A stretch of 64,000 nt of DNA from CAZLFQ01 sp964558975. Lineage in GTDB: Bacteria; Pseudomonadota; Alphaproteobacteria; Rickettsiales; Midichloriaceae. The DNA is taken from positions 879,624 to 943,623 of the forward strand of contig CAZLFQ010000001.1 in assembly GCA_964558975.1 (NCBI GenBank), written 5' to 3'. The translations under genes were made by a program, and so were the position numbers. This document shows positions 1-9,330 of the stretch, piece after piece. The stretch's first letter is position 1, and each line of letters starts with the position of its first letter. The notes beneath the pieces are model-generated. The model was not told the origin of the DNA. It did not search any database and worked only from the letters and a program-made list of their open reading frames with translations.

Positions 1-756
1 AAAGGTGAGGATATTTCTATAATTGGTGAAGATACAAGAGAGCCAGCATTTGGTCTTCCTGCTAAATGGATTGATGAACAATTTAAAGAAGAAGCTCTAT
101 TTAAGGATTATACAGTTGTAGATCCACCGACAGTGATCACTACACACATCACGGAAATTGTAAGAGAAAATATTACTGAACTTCTATCATATAGTGAGAC
201 ACAAAAATTGCTTGATAGCCTACCTGACGAACATAAGAAATTGGTAACAGATATTATACCTTCGCAAGTTTCTATTACAGCATTGCAGAGAATTTTCCAA
301 GGATTATTAAGCGAGTCTATTTCAATTCGCGATCTTCCAACAATTCTAGAAGCTGTATCAGAAGCAACTACGGCATCAAGCAATGTGTTGAATATTATCG
401 AGCATGTTCGAACACGCCTTTCAAAGCAAATTTGTTACTTAAACATGTCTGACAAAGGTTATGTTCCTTTCGTAATTCTCACCCCACAATGGGAACAAAC
501 CTTCATGGAAAGTTTAGTAGGCGGAGAAGAGAAGCAACTTTCAATGTCCCCAACAAAATTACAAGAATTTGTATCTGTAATTAACAAAGAGTTCGAAAGA
601 CAAGCCATGATGGGAGAGCTTCCAGTATTACTAACTTCACCAGCATTAAGACCATATGTACGCTCTATTGTAGAACGCTTTAAACCGAGCGTAGTCGTGA
701 TGTCACAGAGTGAAATCCATCCTAAAATTAAGATAAAAACAGTTGGTCAGATTTAA
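1..756 (+). CDS. flhA: Flagellar export apparatus protein FlhA, C-terminal part (5' end outside window)
   Basis: The reading frame is open from base 1 and gives 251 residues before the TAA at 754-756. FlhA is the integral-membrane export gate of the flagellar type III secretion system. The visible part is the cytoplasmic C-terminal domain, which docks chaperone-substrate complexes. Family-typical text is clear: the stretch around AFGLPAKWI, then YTVVDPPTVITTHITEI near residues 36-52, and later EGIISV-like helical segments ending in RPYVRSIVERF. An internal GTG at 133 could be mistaken for a start, but the homology runs upstream of it to the window edge. The stop codon abuts the priA ATG with no spacing. 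No other flagellar gene is in the window. The type III secretion homologue SctV is an alternative, but the DPPTVITTHITEI segment favours FlhA. Confidence 0.9.
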   Translation, partial: KGEDISIIGEDTREPAFGLPAKWIDEQFKEEALFKDYTVVDPPTVITTHITEIVRENITELLSYSETQKLLDSLPDEHKKLVTDIIPSQVSITALQRIFQGLLSESISIRDLPTILEAVSEATTASSNVLNIIEHVRTRLSKQICYLNMSDKGYVPFVILTPQWEQTFMESLVGGEEKQLSMSPTKLQEFVSVINKEFERQAMMGELPVLLTSPALRPYVRSIVERFKPSVVVMSQSEIHPKIKIKTVGQI

Positions 757-2709
757 ATGAAACTTAAGCCTGTTGGAGTGCTGCTACCTAAACCATTTGA
801 CCATCCATTCAGCTATCTAGCACCAGATAATACAAAGCTGGGAGACATTGTTAAAGTACCATTTAGAAATGATGAATCCATCGGCGTAGTTTGGAGCAAA
901 GACGATGGGAATAAAAAAAACCTAAAAGAAATTATTAAAGTTTACGACTATATTAATTACTCAAACCCAATGCGAAAATTTATTGATTGGGTTGCAAAAT
1001 ATAACATGGCAGAAGTTGGCAAGATTTTAAAAATGTCACTATCTGCTGTTGGCTCAATTGAAAAACCAGATAAGTATAAAATAAAGAAGGAGGCAGAAGA
1101 GAAAAACCTTGCTACTTTATCTGGTGTCCAAAGTGAAGTGGTCAAGAACATTTCAGAAAAAAAAGATTTCAATGTACATGTAATCGATGGAGTTACAGGA
1201 TCTGGAAAAACTGAAGTCTATTTGCATTTGATTGACGAAGTTATTGCATCTGGAGGACAAGTTTTAGTATTGTTACCCGAAATTGTTTTAACATCGCAAC
1301 TAATTACAAGATTTAAATCAAGGTTAGGAATTTCTCCGCTAGAGTGGCACTCCGAACTTGGCACAAAAAAACGCAAACAAAACTGGCTTGCTGCAATTAA
1401 TGGTGAAGGGCAGTTTTTTGCAGGTGCTAGAAGTGCGCTATTTTTACCTTATAAGAATCTAAAGCTTATTATTGTTGACGAAGAACATGATCATTCTTTC
1501 AAACAAGAAGAAGGGGTTATATACAATGCGCGTGATATGGCAATTATCCGAGCAAAAGAAGAGAACATACCAATAATTTTATGCTCAGCAACACCTTCAG
1601 TTGAAACTATTTTCAATGTTCAAAGCAAGAAATTCAAGGAATATAAATTGCCTTCACGATATGGCGTAGCAGTAATGCCTGAAGTTAGAATAATAGATAT
1701 GCACAAACAAATGATTCCTAAGGGCAAATGGATCTCCTCCACTCTTAGAGATGAGATGAAAAAAACTTTTGAGCAAGGAAAACAAACCCTACTATTTATT
1801 AACCGTAGAGGATATGCCTCCGCGACATACTGCGGTAGTTGCCATGAAAAAGTTGGATGCCCTAATTGTAATTTCTTATTAGTAGAACACCGAAGTAAAA
1901 AAATGCTTCAATGCCATTACTGCGGGCATAAAGTACCTACACTGACACAATGCCCTTTTTGCGGCAGTAGTGAAAAAATCTATGCTATGGGCCCAGGTGT
2001 AGAAAGAATCGCAGAAGAAGTTAATGCAATTTTACCAGAAGCAAGAGTCGCAATTCTTGCGAGCGATACGACACCTGATCGAAAAAATATTTCTGAACTT
2101 ATTGATGATATTACAAACCATAAAGTTGATATAATTGTTGGCACGCAAATGATTACAAAAGGTTTGCACTTCCCTCAGCTGCATTTAGTTGGAGTTATAG
2201 ATGCAGAAGGCGGCATTTTTGGCTGTGACATTAGAGCTGTTGAACGCACATATCAACTTTTACATCAGGTATCAGGTAGAGCTGGTCGTGAAAAAGATAA
2301 GGGAATTGTTTTATTGCAAACTCTTGAACCAGAAAGCCACCTACTTAAAAATCTGGTAGAAGGTAATATTAATGAATTTATTCAATCAGAGTTGTTAGAT
2401 CGGCAAGTTGCTAATATGCCTCCGTTCTCTCGATTAGCATTAATAACTGCTTCATCTTCTAACGAGATTGCAAATATGCAATATATGCAAGAACTTGCAA
2501 AACACATGCCTGATGTTGAAGGTGTAAAAATTTTGGGACCTTCCCCATCACCAATGTTTGTGCTACGAAAAAAATTCCGTCATCGGTTTGTAGTTGTGGC
2601 AAATAAGAATATAAATATACAGAAACTAATTTCAGAGTGGCTGAAAAATTCTCCGCAACTTCGCAGTATAAAACTTAAAATTGATATAGATCCCTTAAGC
2701 TTTGCTTAA
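757..2709 (+). CDS. priA: Primosomal replication-restart helicase PriA
   Basis: PriA is the superfamily 2 DNA helicase that reloads the replisome at stalled or collapsed forks. The 650-residue product has a 3' DNA-binding N-terminal region, Walker A (GVTGSGKT, about residues 143-150) and a DEEH Walker B box (VDEEH, about 240). A zinc-binding segment of paired cysteines lies around residues 365-410 (CGSC, CPNC, CHYCG, CPFCG), followed by the helicase C-terminal motifs (GTQMITKG, QVSGRAGR). The length is on the short side of the family, as is common in alphaproteobacteria. The ATG directly follows the flhA stop, so the two are probably co-transcribed. The 3' end overlaps the convergent esterase gene by 15 bases. 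Confidence 0.97.
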   Translation: MKLKPVGVLLPKPFDHPFSYLAPDNTKLGDIVKVPFRNDESIGVVWSKDDGNKKNLKEIIKVYDYINYSNPMRKFIDWVAKYNMAEVGKILKMSLSAVGSIEKPDKYKIKKEAEEKNLATLSGVQSEVVKNISEKKDFNVHVIDGVTGSGKTEVYLHLIDEVIASGGQVLVLLPEIVLTSQLITRFKSRLGISPLEWHSELGTKKRKQNWLAAINGEGQFFAGARSALFLPYKNLKLIIVDEEHDHSFKQEEGVIYNARDMAIIRAKEENIPIILCSATPSVETIFNVQSKKFKEYKLPSRYGVAVMPEVRIIDMHKQMIPKGKWISSTLRDEMKKTFEQGKQTLLFINRRGYASATYCGSCHEKVGCPNCNFLLVEHRSKKMLQCHYCGHKVPTLTQCPFCGSSEKIYAMGPGVERIAEEVNAILPEARVAILASDTTPDRKNISELIDDITNHKVDIIVGTQMITKGLHFPQLHLVGVIDAEGGIFGCDIRAVERTYQLLHQVSGRAGREKDKGIVLLQTLEPESHLLKNLVEGNINEFIQSELLDRQVANMPPFSRLALITASSSNEIANMQYMQELAKHMPDVEGVKILGPSPSPMFVLRKKFRHRFVVVANKNINIQKLISEWLKNSPQLRSIKLKIDIDPLSFA

Positions 2710-3351
2710 CCTCTTCTTTATAAAAGCTTTAGCGAAATCAATTGCTTTATGATCAATGCCATGCCCAAGACCAGATATATAGTGGCTTTCGGCATTAATA
2801 TTCAGCTCTTCTAACTTAGTTGCAGCCAGCTCCATTGCCTGAGGCGGCACAACATTATCTTCTCTACCATGCGTAAATAAAACTGGTGGATTTGACTGCA
2901 TCTCTGTTACGAGATTGTCATTTGAAAGCATGTACCCTGAAAATGAAATAACCCCTGCAATCTGCTCTTTTCTTCTAAGACCAACATACGTTGCCATCAT
3001 AGCACCTTGTGAGAACCCAACCAAAAAAAGTTTGCTAGCTGGCAGTTTGAATTTTGCTAATTGCTCATCAATGTACTGATTGATTACTGGAGCGGCTTTT
3101 TTTGCTCCCGAGAGCATTGCTGCATCGCTTCTATCGATTAGACTATACCACTGATAACCGCCAAAAAAACCGCCCTCAAAAGGATATATCGCATCTGGAG
3201 AAACAAACACAGAATTTGGCAGCGCTTCTTCTAACTCTGGCGATAGCGACAGAAGGTCTTGGCCATTTGCTCCATAGCCGTGCAGAAAAATAACTAAATG
3301 GTCGGGATTTTTAACTCCATTTTGATATTGATAGCTTGTAAGTTTTTTCAT
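2695..3351 (-). CDS. Alpha/beta hydrolase of the phospholipase/carboxylesterase family
   Basis: A 218-residue serine hydrolase resembling YpfH/acyl-protein thioesterase-type carboxylesterases. The oxyanion-side motif LHGYGANG is near the N terminus, the nucleophile elbow is GFSQGA, the acid lies in the GREDNVVP segment and the histidine in GLGHGID, so the catalytic triad appears intact. The start chosen is the ATG at 3351 (MKKLTSYQYQ). The frame stays open to an upstream start at 3399, but that adds 16 residues not expected in the family. It is convergent with priA and overlaps its end. No signal peptide is visible, so it is probably cytoplasmic. Substrate unknown. Confidence 0.85.
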   Translation of the reverse strand: MKKLTSYQYQNGVKNPDHLVIFLHGYGANGQDLLSLSPELEEALPNSVFVSPDAIYPFEGGFFGGYQWYSLIDRSDAAMLSGAKKAAPVINQYIDEQLAKFKLPASKLFLVGFSQGAMMATYVGLRRKEQIAGVISFSGYMLSNDNLVTEMQSNPPVLFTHGREDNVVPPQAMELAATKLEELNINAESHYISGLGHGIDHKAIDFAKAFIKKRLSKA

Positions 3352-3445
3352 ATAAAAAGTATTTTTCAGGGATATTAACATTTGCCGTTGTCTTATCAAT
3401 GTTTTTCAAGCATATTTATAAAATAAAGATTTCCCCTAATTACAA

Positions 3446-4528
3446 ATGTTTTACTGGCTATACACGCAACTTATTGAAAGCTGTCCTTATTTGAATATCT
3501 TGAAATATATAACTTTCAGAAGTGGTTGCGCGGTAGCAACTGCGTTATTAATTTCTTTCTTACTTGGTGATAGATTCATCCTATTTTTAAAATCTTGGCA
3601 AAGAGATGGCCAACCAATACGTGATGATGGCCCTCAAACACATTTGTCAAAAAAAGGAACTCCAACCATGGGAGGAATTATGATTTTGATAAGCATAATT
3701 CTTTCAACTCTTTTATGGGCGGATCTTTCAAATAGTTATGTTTGGGTTGTACTGTTTGTACTAACTGCATTTGGCGTATTAGGCTTCTTAGATGATTACA
3801 AAAAAATAAAACTTAAAAACTCAAAAGGTGTCTCAGGAAGACAAAAATTAGCTGTACAATTTACAGTGAGTTTGATTGCAGCTTTGATGATTAGCACGAT
3901 TGCTCAAACCAACAATACACACATTGCATTCCCGTTTATAAAAGACTTCCTTTTGAATCTTGGCATCCTTTATTTTATTTTTGTATGTATCGTAATTACT
4001 GGCGCATCAAACGCAGTGAATTTAACTGATGGACTTGATGGACTTGTCATTGGCCCAGTAATGCTTGTGGCACTTTGCTATGGCTTAATTTCATACTTGG
4101 TTGGTAACTCAGTTTTTGCAGAATATTTACAAATTCATCCCGTACCAAAAGCAGGAGAAATTATGGTGTTTTGTGCAGCAGTAATTGGAGCAGGGCTTGG
4201 CTTTTTATGGTATAATGCACAACCTGCTCAAATATTCATGGGTGATGTTGGAAGCTTAGCATTAGGTGGCGCCATAGGCACGGTGAGTGTTATTACAAAG
4301 CACGAAATTTTGTTGGCAATCATTGGTGGGTTATTCGTAATTGAAGCTGTTTCAGTTATGATCCAAATTTTCTATTTCAAAACAACCGGTAAGCGCTTTT
4401 TTAGGATGGCGCCGATCCACCACCACTTTGAAAAATTAGGTTGGAGTGAAACAAAAGTAGTGATGAGATTCTGGATTATTGCTATAATATTTGCACTTAT
4501 AGGAATGGCCACACTAAAGCTGAGATGA
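3446..4528 (+). CDS. mraY: Phospho-N-acetylmuramoyl-pentapeptide-transferase MraY
   Basis: MraY makes lipid I by transferring phospho-MurNAc-pentapeptide to undecaprenyl phosphate at the inner membrane. The 360-residue length is typical. About ten hydrophobic segments are present with the family signatures KKGTPTMGG, LDDYKK, NLTDGLDGL, FMGDVGSLALGG and MAPIHHHFEKLGW, so the catalytic aspartates and the histidine motif are all there. It overlaps the following methyltransferase gene by an ATGA junction, implying translational coupling. In a classical division/cell-wall cluster murD would follow directly. Here a methyltransferase gene is inserted between them and murE, murF, ftsW and murG are absent. 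Confidence 0.97.
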   Translation: MFYWLYTQLIESCPYLNILKYITFRSGCAVATALLISFLLGDRFILFLKSWQRDGQPIRDDGPQTHLSKKGTPTMGGIMILISIILSTLLWADLSNSYVWVVLFVLTAFGVLGFLDDYKKIKLKNSKGVSGRQKLAVQFTVSLIAALMISTIAQTNNTHIAFPFIKDFLLNLGILYFIFVCIVITGASNAVNLTDGLDGLVIGPVMLVALCYGLISYLVGNSVFAEYLQIHPVPKAGEIMVFCAAVIGAGLGFLWYNAQPAQIFMGDVGSLALGGAIGTVSVITKHEILLAIIGGLFVIEAVSVMIQIFYFKTTGKRFFRMAPIHHHFEKLGWSETKVVMRFWIIAIIFALIGMATLKLR

Positions 4529-5400
4529 AGCATCTTTACAAATTAATATTTGTCTTTTTTATTATGACTAATCAACTAAACGCTAAAGAACAAAACTCAG
4601 ATTACATTCTGAGCACAAGCAGCATTGGAGCTAAAAAATTAGAACAACAACAAAAACGACTTGAATTAGCGTCTTTAAAGCAGTTACAAAAAGCTGGTAT
4701 TAAAAAAGGAATGGTGATTTGGGATGTGGGTTGTGGCCCTGCGCTGATGACTGAGCAAATAGCATCTTTAGTTGGTGCAGAAGGCCATGTTTATGCTATA
4801 GATATTAGCGATGAATTTCTGACCCTTGGAAAAGAAAGAATTGCAAAGTCTGGTCTTAAAAATGTCACTTTTATTTCGGGGGATATCAGAAATATAGTCG
4901 CTTCAGATTTTCCGAAGGCAGATATAGTATACTCTCGTTTGGTTCTTATGCATATCAAGAATCCATCTAAGAGTTTGCAAAAAATGATTGAGCTATTAAA
5001 ACCAGACGGGGTTATGTGTTTGCAGGAATCAACAATGAGTACTGCTCACTTATCTGTTCAAAACCAAGATGTAGAAGATTTTTATCTAGCTATGATTGCT
5101 TTAGGTAAGTCAAAAGGTGGTGATTTTAATATCGGTAGAAAATTGCCGAGTATGTGTAGCGAATTAAACTTTCAAAAAATAGAGACATATACCAACCAAT
5201 ACAAATTAGATTCAATCTCAGCAAAATCAGCGATATTAGGTAGGATTGAGGAAATAAAAAGCAAATTAATAGAAGGAAACTTCGTCACCCCAGAGAAAAT
5301 AAAAAAGTGGGAAGAAACCGTAAATTATTTGCCAAATGATGATTCTTTCTACTTATCTTCTGCGGAGCAAACACATATTCTTGCGTGGAAAAAACAATGA
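4525..5400 (+). CDS. Class I SAM-dependent methyltransferase with an apparent signal peptide
   Basis: A 291-residue protein with a Rossmann-type methyltransferase core: motif I is WDVGCGPALMTEQIA at about residues 65-80, followed by an acidic end of strand 2 (YAIDIS) and the D-Y-S-R-L-V-L-M-H-I segment typical of class I enzymes. The N terminus (MKHLYKLIFVFFIMTNQLNA, then KEQ) looks like a cleavable Sec signal peptide, unusual because SAM is cytoplasmic. The same stretch could instead be a membrane anchor. The gene sits between mraY and murD with ATGA overlaps at both ends, so it is part of that transcription unit. Substrate unknown. A role in modifying an envelope or host molecule is only a guess. 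Confidence 0.8.
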   Translation: MKHLYKLIFVFFIMTNQLNAKEQNSDYILSTSSIGAKKLEQQQKRLELASLKQLQKAGIKKGMVIWDVGCGPALMTEQIASLVGAEGHVYAIDISDEFLTLGKERIAKSGLKNVTFISGDIRNIVASDFPKADIVYSRLVLMHIKNPSKSLQKMIELLKPDGVMCLQESTMSTAHLSVQNQDVEDFYLAMIALGKSKGGDFNIGRKLPSMCSELNFQKIETYTNQYKLDSISAKSAILGRIEEIKSKLIEGNFVTPEKIKKWEETVNYLPNDDSFYLSSAEQTHILAWKKQ

Positions 5401-6716
5401 TCACCTCAAAAAATTTTAAAAACAAAACCTACTATGTTTTTGGCTTGAGCCGAACTGGTAAGGGCGCTGTTAAATGCTTGTATGCAAGTGGCGCTAAAGT
5501 TTATGCATGGGATGATAATACAGAGAATGTAAAATCTATAGATAGCTCACATGCTGATTGCATTGCTCCTGACAAAATGGATTGGTCTACGGTAGATTAT
5601 TTAGTTCTAAGCCCAGGAGTGCCAATCATTGGTGATAATGCAAATCAAGTAGTGCATTTTGCAAAAGAAAATAATATAGAGATAATTTCTGATTTAGATT
5701 TGTTATATCAAGCTTGTCCTGATGCAAAGTACATTGGAATTACTGGCACAAATGGTAAGTCAACCACTACAGCGTTAGTTGGTCATATTCTAAAAAATTG
5801 CGGACATAAAGTTTGTGTTGGCGGCAATATCGGTAATTCTGTTTTAGAACTCGAGCAACTAGGAGATGATGGAGTTTACGTAATAGAGGCCTCATCATTC
5901 CAGCTAGATATTTCTAGCCATATTCGCTTTAATATCGCAGCAGTGATAAACATCACGCCTGATCATCTCGATAGGCATTTAACAATGGAGAATTACATTG
6001 ATGCCAAAGAGCGAATTTTGCGCAATCAAACGGATGATGATATTGCGATAATTTCAAAAGATTATAACATCCTATTCAATGGAAAAAATTTGGTAAGCAT
6101 CTCTTGTAAAACAGAAGCTGATATTGCGTGTAAAGATAGAATCATAATCGATGGAAACAAAACATTCGATCTAACCGATATGAAATTTTTGCCAGGGAAG
6201 CACAATGAGGAAAATATTGTAGCGGCATATGCAATCTGCACAAAGTTTGGTGCCAATCCAGAAGATGTCATAAAGCATTTAAAAACATTTGTTGGGTTAG
6301 AGCATCGCATAGAATTTGTATTAGAAAAAAACGGATTAAAATTCATTAATGATAGCAAGGCAACTAATGCTGATGCAGCTGAAAAAGCATTAAGGTGTTT
6401 TGATAATATCTATTGGATTTTAGGTGGCGTCGCTAAGACGGATGGCATTGACTCATTAGTCCCGCTCTTTAAAAAAATCAAAAAGGCATATTTAATTGGC
6501 AAAGCTCAAGATAGATTTGCTATCACATTGACGGCAGCTAATTGTACGCTTGAAAAAGTAGAAACTATTGAAGGGGCTTTAGATAAAATTAAAGCTGAAA
6601 ACCCTAGCTCTGGTGTTGTTTTGCTTTCGCCTGCCTGTGCATCTTATGACCAGTTCAAAGACTTTGAGCATAGGGGCAGAGCTTTTAAAGAGCTGGTAAA
6701 AGCTAGGTGGGCATGA
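5397..6716 (+). CDS. murD: UDP-N-acetylmuramoylalanine--D-glutamate ligase MurD
   Basis: Cytoplasmic ATP-dependent ligase adding D-glutamate to UDP-MurNAc-L-Ala in peptidoglycan synthesis. The 439-residue product shows the N-terminal Rossmann-like domain, the ATP-binding loop GITGTNGKSTT, INITPDHLDRH, the INDSKATNADA segment and the C-terminal LLSPACASYDQFKDFEHRG signature. The ATG at 5397 overlaps the TGA of the methyltransferase (ATGA). A GTG four codons upstream at 5385 is possible but less likely given the coupled ATG. It is the last gene of the mraY-methyltransferase-murD unit. Confidence 0.97.
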   Translation: MITSKNFKNKTYYVFGLSRTGKGAVKCLYASGAKVYAWDDNTENVKSIDSSHADCIAPDKMDWSTVDYLVLSPGVPIIGDNANQVVHFAKENNIEIISDLDLLYQACPDAKYIGITGTNGKSTTTALVGHILKNCGHKVCVGGNIGNSVLELEQLGDDGVYVIEASSFQLDISSHIRFNIAAVINITPDHLDRHLTMENYIDAKERILRNQTDDDIAIISKDYNILFNGKNLVSISCKTEADIACKDRIIIDGNKTFDLTDMKFLPGKHNEENIVAAYAICTKFGANPEDVIKHLKTFVGLEHRIEFVLEKNGLKFINDSKATNADAAEKALRCFDNIYWILGGVAKTDGIDSLVPLFKKIKKAYLIGKAQDRFAITLTAANCTLEKVETIEGALDKIKAENPSSGVVLLSPACASYDQFKDFEHRGRAFKELVKARWA

Positions 6717-6772
6717 GCCTCTTATTTCTAAATAGCATTTAAATAAACTTATTCTACCAATGTTTTCCTTAG

Positions 6773-6822
6773 TTGGTTAACCAAAAATTAACTCATTTTC
6801 CATAAGCTTAAGATAAAGCTTA
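6773..6822. promoter_or_regulatory. Two palindromes upstream of the long helical-protein operon
   Basis: TTGGTTAACCAA at 6773-6784 is a perfect 12-base palindrome. Downstream, TAAGCTT (6803-6809) and AAGCTTA (6816-6822) form a second 7-base inverted repeat with a 6-base spacer. Both lie in the 121-base gap between murD and the gene starting at 6838, where a promoter and operator would be expected. No convincing -35/-10 pair was found. In AT-rich DNA such repeats can arise by chance, so the call is tentative. Confidence 0.3.
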
Positions 6823-6837
6823 GGAAAATTAGTTGTC

Positions 6838-9330
6838 ATGAAAAGAAAAGGGGAGAAATTAACACCTCAAGAACAATCGGTGATAGATAGTGCTACAGCA
6901 GTGCTTTCATTGGGATTGGATTTAGCTTCCGCTCCAAATAAATGGGCTATGTTAAGAACAGCTGCAACTTCATTAGGCGGTATTGTTGGCGGCGCTAGCG
7001 TTGCAAAGTCCATATATAATGAAGTTGGTACAACTGCTGACCCTAATAAATTGGTGGAGGCGAAAACAACACAGAATATTTTATCCAGCCCAGAGTTTTG
7101 GAAAGTTTTAAGTAGTAGATCATCGGAGATTGGCGATTACCTAGCTTCCTACCGCGGCCAAATTGAGCCCAAACTCGCTTCTCTAACTACTCCCCAAGCA
7201 CCTCAAGCTACTGTTAATGGGGAGGTAACTAATAAAGCAGGACTAACTTCTGAAAATAAAATTGGGCTAATGAGAGCAATAGTAGGACCTGCAGCTTTTC
7301 CTGCAATTCTTCGTGTTTTAGCGGATAGTCAAAACTCAATTGCTGATCTGATCTCAACCAGTAGAAGCTCAGAAGGTTCTGGATATAACGCAGGATCATT
7401 TGGGGATAGCTTAGATAAACTTGGTCTAGACCCAGAACTACTTTTTAGATTTCTACCATTAGTAAGTGCCACAATCGACAAACTATCTACTCACCAATCA
7501 GTAGTAGAAGAGATGCTTGAAAGCTTAGCAGAACCACTTAAAAGTATTTTAGAAAAAAAAGAAGTGAAACTTGATAGTGATCAAAGAGAAAAGCTTTTTT
7601 CTGGGTTAGGAAAGATTCTTTTTGATAAGGATAATGGCATAATTATACCACTAATTAATGGACTAGAAAAAAACCCAAGCATTGTAATCGATGTCATTTC
7701 AAAATTGAGATTAAAAGATACCTTGAAATCAATAGGTTTGGATTTAGATAATCCTATACATAAGGTGTTAATTACATCGGTTGTTTCGTATGTAGTTGTT
7801 GAAGTAGCGAAAAATCCTGAGGCAAGAAAGAACTTAGAAAATATTGTGACTATAATGTCACATTCATCAATTGATGAAGACACTAGGAAAACATTCATTG
7901 CTGAACAGGCTTTCTCATTACTAACAGTAAATTCTAATTTATCAGTGCTAATTCCTGCACTTTTAAAAGATGCTGCTGTACCACTTATAGAAATTATAGC
8001 TGTCAACCCAGCTATAAAAGAAGGTGCAAAGAAACTTGGAATAAATTTGGATGACCCAGCTCAAAAACATGCTTTCACACCCACAATTGGAATATTAACA
8101 GAGACACTAACGAATTTGGGCTTTGATCAAAAAGATAAGAATTTATATGCTCAAATTGCGAATTATTCCATACAGCCATCACCTGAAAAACTTCTCGGCA
8201 TCATACAAGATACATCTGCTATACTTTTAAATAACCCAACCATTTTTAAAAACTTAACAGAACTTCTATCCAAAGAAAACATTGCGGCACTAAAACCTGC
8301 ATTAAACGCTATTGTACGCAACAACTTTTTTGCAATGTCGATTCTTAATGACAGTGAGATTATAAGCAACTTTAGTAAAAGCTTTATAAATGAAGAATCT
8401 TTGAAAACTGCTATAACTGTAGTTTCATCTATGACTGAAAATGGAGTTTTAGATAAGCTAGTAAGAGGAGCTACATCTGAACTTGATAATAAAGATATAG
8501 GCGCAATATATGATGGGGCGATAAAAGTCTTGCAGTCTATAAGCACTAGCACTTTTCTAGAAAAAAATAAAAGCGCCATAACATCTTTAGTACAACAAGC
8601 TTCTGCAAACTTAGATGCCAACAAAAAAGAAATAGTTTCAACATTCACACCTATTTTAGTTGATACTGCGAAAAGAATTTTTAGCCCTGAAAATGTTCAA
8701 GAAATTGAGAAATTTAAAGATAGTGTGGTTAAACTTATCGACCCGACTGTACCAACCGAAGACAAAATTAAGATTGGGCTGGATATCATAAAAAAAGAAC
8801 TCGATGTAATAAACTCACCTGATCTTCAAAGCGCTGTAAAGAATAATAAAGACAAGCTAATGAAAGCAGTTGATTCTATGCTTGAAAAATCAAACATGCC
8901 AGAAGATAAGAAAAACAAAATAAAGGAATATGTGGGGTTAGCACTAAATGTTGTTGAACACCCGACTATGCTAAAAGATCTAACCAAGGTGTTACAAAAT
9001 AGCAAAGCGGCTAAAATGTTAGAAGAATCAGCAACTGAGAAACTTAAAGGAAATAAGTTCAAAGCTTTTACAAAGCTTGCAAGAGCTGTTATTGCATCTC
9101 CAGAGCTCTTAAGGTTTGGTTATAACTTAAAGCAAGCTAAAAAAGAAGCTGGAACAGTAGTACCACAAGAGATACAAGGGCAGATGCCAGCACGTGGCGC
9201 ACACACAAGAAAAGTTATTGAAGAAAGAAAAGCTAGCCAAGCTGCAACCGTTAATATACCAACATCTGAAAAGACGTTCGTGGGAAAATTAAAAGCTAAA
9301 TTATTTAGTAATAAGGGCAATTCTATATGA
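6838..9330 (+). CDS. Long helical repeat protein of unknown function (830 aa)
   Basis: I do not recognise this protein. It is 830 residues, almost entirely predicted amphipathic helix, with no signal peptide, no cysteine pattern and no catalytic motif. A weak internal periodicity of about 100 residues is visible: a segment of the form L-x-x-L/I-G-L/I-x-L-D-x-P followed by a hydrophobic helix occurs near residues 192 (DKLGLDPELL), 300 (LDLDNPIHK) and 402 (INLDDPAQK). This suggests a solenoid of helical repeats. The C terminus is basic (EKTFVGKLKAKLF...). The downstream gene overlaps its stop by ATGA and is probably its functional partner. A secreted effector or structural scaffold are both possible; neither is shown. 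Confidence 0.75.
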   Translation: MKRKGEKLTPQEQSVIDSATAVLSLGLDLASAPNKWAMLRTAATSLGGIVGGASVAKSIYNEVGTTADPNKLVEAKTTQNILSSPEFWKVLSSRSSEIGDYLASYRGQIEPKLASLTTPQAPQATVNGEVTNKAGLTSENKIGLMRAIVGPAAFPAILRVLADSQNSIADLISTSRSSEGSGYNAGSFGDSLDKLGLDPELLFRFLPLVSATIDKLSTHQSVVEEMLESLAEPLKSILEKKEVKLDSDQREKLFSGLGKILFDKDNGIIIPLINGLEKNPSIVIDVISKLRLKDTLKSIGLDLDNPIHKVLITSVVSYVVVEVAKNPEARKNLENIVTIMSHSSIDEDTRKTFIAEQAFSLLTVNSNLSVLIPALLKDAAVPLIEIIAVNPAIKEGAKKLGINLDDPAQKHAFTPTIGILTETLTNLGFDQKDKNLYAQIANYSIQPSPEKLLGIIQDTSAILLNNPTIFKNLTELLSKENIAALKPALNAIVRNNFFAMSILNDSEIISNFSKSFINEESLKTAITVVSSMTENGVLDKLVRGATSELDNKDIGAIYDGAIKVLQSISTSTFLEKNKSAITSLVQQASANLDANKKEIVSTFTPILVDTAKRIFSPENVQEIEKFKDSVVKLIDPTVPTEDKIKIGLDIIKKELDVINSPDLQSAVKNNKDKLMKAVDSMLEKSNMPEDKKNKIKEYVGLALNVVEHPTMLKDLTKVLQNSKAAKMLEESATEKLKGNKFKAFTKLARAVIASPELLRFGYNLKQAKKEAGTVVPQEIQGQMPARGAHTRKVIEERKASQAATVNIPTSEKTFVGKLKAKLFSNKGNSI

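Noticed and set aside
7581..9320. Several minus-strand open frames of 60-160 codons opposite the 830-residue gene
   Set aside because: They are shadows of a long plus-strand frame in AT-rich DNA; their products are leucine/serine/phenylalanine-rich with no protein-like pattern, and the plus-strand frame is coupled to the next gene.
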